From Hahella sp. HNIBRBA332 (GTDB lineage: Bacteria; Pseudomonadota; Gammaproteobacteria; Pseudomonadales; Oleiphilaceae), in contig NZ_CP132203.1 of the NCBI RefSeq assembly GCF_030719035.1, positions 5,474,501 through 5,538,500 on the forward strand: a stretch of 64,000 bases of DNA, read 5' to 3'. Below are positions 62,452-64,000 of the stretch, one piece after another; positions within the stretch are counted from its first letter, which is position 1, and the number at the start of each line of letters is the position of its first letter. A program made the position numbers and the translations under genes. The notes beneath the pieces are model-generated. The model was not told the DNA's origin. It did not search any database and saw nothing but the letters and a program-made list of their open reading frames with translations.

Positions 62452-63030
62452 GTGAGACGTAAACCGGTTTTATGGGTCCTCGTCGGCGGCAACGGCGCAG
62501 GCAAAAGCACTTTTTACAAGCACAAACTCGCACACCTGGACATTCCTTTCGTCAACGCGGATGAAATCGCCAAAGGTTACGCCCAGACTATTGATGACGA
62601 AGTCACGTTACGGGCGGCGCAAGAAGCGCAAGCACTGCGCGAACAACTCCTGCGCGAGCGGCGCTCCTTCTGCATGGAAACCGTATTTTCCCACCCATCC
62701 AAAGTCGATCTTTTGCTGTCAGCCAAGCGCCATGGCTATGAAATCACGCTGGTTTACATTCATTTGCAGTTGGAAGACCTGCACGTCAACAGAGTCTCCC
62801 AACGGGTGCGCGCAGGCGGTCACGACGTTCCTGAAGAACGCCTGCGCCGCCGGCTGCCAAGGCTACGGGAAAACGTCAGCGCCGCCCTCAATTTCGTCGA
62901 CTTCGCGTATTTCTTCGATAACACCAGCGCAGAAACGCCTTATCAGTTTATCGTCAAATTGGAGCATGGCCGTCCGGTCCAGTGGGGAGACACCACGCCA
63001 GACTGGGCGCTGCGCATGATTGCGGATTAG
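62452..63030 (+). CDS. zeta-toxin-like P-loop kinase
   Basis: The product is 192 residues from a GTG at 62452 with AAGGA six bases upstream. Walker A is GGNGAGKST (12-20), followed by FVNADEIAKG, and the Arg-rich ERLRRRLPRLREN segment is typical. Zeta toxins phosphorylate UDP-N-acetylglucosamine precursors and halt cell-wall synthesis. The antitoxin is ParD-like rather than the epsilon type. A housekeeping role for the kinase cannot be excluded. Confidence 0.85.
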   Translation: MRRKPVLWVLVGGNGAGKSTFYKHKLAHLDIPFVNADEIAKGYAQTIDDEVTLRAAQEAQALREQLLRERRSFCMETVFSHPSKVDLLLSAKRHGYEITLVYIHLQLEDLHVNRVSQRVRAGGHDVPEERLRRRLPRLRENVSAALNFVDFAYFFDNTSAETPYQFIVKLEHGRPVQWGDTTPDWALRMIAD

Positions 63031-63046
63031 CGCCAGCGCTCCGACG

Positions 63047-63679
63047 TCACTCTATGTCTTGCAAAGGCGCATCCGGTTTAGCATAGCTCAGCCGCGCCAG
63101 ACGCTGGCTGCGGTGATAACTGTCGAGACCGGACAGCGCCACCGTTTCCGCTTTTTCGATATCCACAAAGCCATCCTGCATCAGACACTCTGACGGCAAT
63201 TGCACCTGCAGGATTTCGCCAATCACCAGTTCGGTTCCATTGATACTGAGATAGTGGTGCTCCCTCAACGCCATCCCCAGGGAAATTTTGCTTTCTTTCA
63301 CATAAGGCGCAGCGAAATCATTCCGCCATTCCTCAGTCAGCCCGACGGCGGCGAATTCCGAAACCTCTTTGGGGTAGCGAGCGGAAGTCTGGTGAGAAGG
63401 CCGATAAATGCCTGCATGCACCTGATTCAGCGTGTAATGCCCTGTTGCAAGGATGTTTTCCAAAGTATGCCGTTCTACAGAGTGGGGTCGAATGATCATG
63501 GCCACCAAAGGCGGATGCGCCCCAATATGCGTACAGGAACTGACGATAGAGAGGTTGGTGCGCCCCTCCTGATCCACACTCCCCACAAGATTGGCGCTCT
63601 TAAACCCGGACAGGGAGTTGATAAAGGCCACCCGATACAAGTGCGGCATCGATTCGATATCTTCACGGTTGATCAGCAT
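63047..63679 (-). CDS. flavin reductase-like FMN-binding protein
   Basis: The product is 210 residues with the split-barrel flavin reductase fold: SANLVGSVDQEGRTNLSIVSS, HPPLVAMIIRPHSVERHTLENI, and VIGEILQVQLP. It probably binds FMN and reduces flavin or acts as a flavoredoxin. It converges with the toxin gene, 16 bases apart. The upstream region of 223 bases is shared with the lipoprotein gene at the window end. Confidence 0.85.
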   Translation of the reverse strand: MLINREDIESMPHLYRVAFINSLSGFKSANLVGSVDQEGRTNLSIVSSCTHIGAHPPLVAMIIRPHSVERHTLENILATGHYTLNQVHAGIYRPSHQTSARYPKEVSEFAAVGLTEEWRNDFAAPYVKESKISLGMALREHHYLSINGTELVIGEILQVQLPSECLMQDGFVDIEKAETVALSGLDSYHRSQRLARLSYAKPDAPLQDIE

Positions 63680-63843
63680 ACGACTCCCATTCTGCGAATA
63701 ATGACGGCGAACCAGACACTATACGCGCATTTTTCGCTTCAGGTTCATTTCAACCCACTGTCGCAGGAGTCTTCTGGCTTACCTACTCTCATAGACATCA
63801 GGACATCTAGCGCCACTATCATCGGGTGTTATTGAATAATGAA

Positions 63844-63860
63844 ATAATAGTAACTATTAT
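63844..63860. promoter_or_regulatory. Fur-box-like palindrome
   Basis: ATAATAGT-A-ACTATTAT is a perfect 8-1-8 palindrome. The surrounding 19 bases match the Fur consensus at 14 positions. It is 42 bases before the lipoprotein ATG, a good distance for iron repression. Confidence 0.6.
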
Positions 63861-63902
63861 CATTTACATTATTAGTATTATTCACCAATAGGAACCGATC
63901 CC

Positions 63903-64000
63903 ATGATGCGCCCTTGCAAACTCGCCGCAGCTCTCGCTGTTCCGCTGTTTATGTCCGCCTGCGCCGGGCAGCAGACTTCAAGCGCCAGCCAAGTTGTTGA
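63903..64000 (+). CDS. lipoprotein, partial (5' end only)
   Basis: The ATG at 63903 has AGGAA eight bases upstream. The signal peptide ends in FMSAC, with lipidated Cys20, followed by AGQQTSS. Only 32 codons are in the window, so the family cannot be told. The upstream Fur-like box suggests iron regulation. Confidence 0.7.
   Translation, partial: MMRPCKLAAALAVPLFMSACAGQQTSSASQVV

Overview
The window looks like chromosome of a marine-type gammaproteobacterium, moderately GC-rich and gene-dense. Support comes from recC-recB-recD in overlapping order, an EfpL/YeiP elongation-factor paralogue, HspQ, a selD-mnmH pair, a Tsx-type channel and a YheT-like hydrolase. The gene mix and protein style remind me of Hahella (Oceanospirillales). 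That genus call is inference from memory, not a search. I see no rRNA, tRNA, insertion sequence, prophage or CRISPR array.

Layout. 1-588 is a partial TonB-like protein on the minus strand. 715-4560 holds a SEC-C protein, two small unknown genes, a YopT-like cysteine protease and a convergent lipase-like hydrolase. 4602-6782 is selD-mnmH (selenophosphate supply and tRNA selenouridine). 7589-10609 is a lipoprotein adaptor plus ABC exporter operon. 10722-12459 holds small membrane and secreted unknowns. 12582-16689 is a three-gene signalling unit: MglA-like GTPase, histidine kinase, and a receiver domain fused to a GspE/PilB-type ATPase. 16798-21706 carries a GNAT enzyme, a Tsx channel and a large secreted M14 carboxypeptidase. 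22176-30873 is recCBD. 30890-35598 holds a beta-barrel, a CBS protein behind an FNR-like box, pepD, and a LysR regulator divergent from a pirin. 35642-38053 is a carbamoyltransferase, SxtJ-like and DUF5989-like operon. 38191-41899 carries efpL, a periplasmic binding protein paired with a degenerate histidine kinase, and hspQ.

41974-51271 is an alpha-glucoside uptake and hydrolysis region: binding protein, two permeases, GH13 alpha-glucosidase, ATPase and AraC regulator. Beyond one small gene lies a second GH13 protein that has lost the catalytic Glu. 51290-58670 holds a DUF924 protein, a helical-repeat protein, a lipoprotein and LruC-domain pair, a methyltransferase, a WYL regulator, a LysE exporter and a DUF1127 protein. 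58870-63679 holds a MocR regulator, a YheT-like hydrolase, a YciH/SUI1 factor, a ParD-like/zeta toxin-antitoxin pair and a flavin reductase. The window ends in a lipoprotein gene behind a Fur-box-like palindrome.

The points most worth following are the GTPase/kinase/receiver-ATPase unit; two pseudoenzyme candidates (GH13 with Glu replaced by Ser, and a histidine kinase with His replaced by Gln); the YopT-like protease; a 63-64 nt two-hairpin element found twice, 54 kb apart; and operator-like repeats at the MocR and toxin-antitoxin promoters. Gene starts were moved from the longest open frame wherever a Shine-Dalgarno sequence or family N-terminus argued for it; those choices are given per entry.
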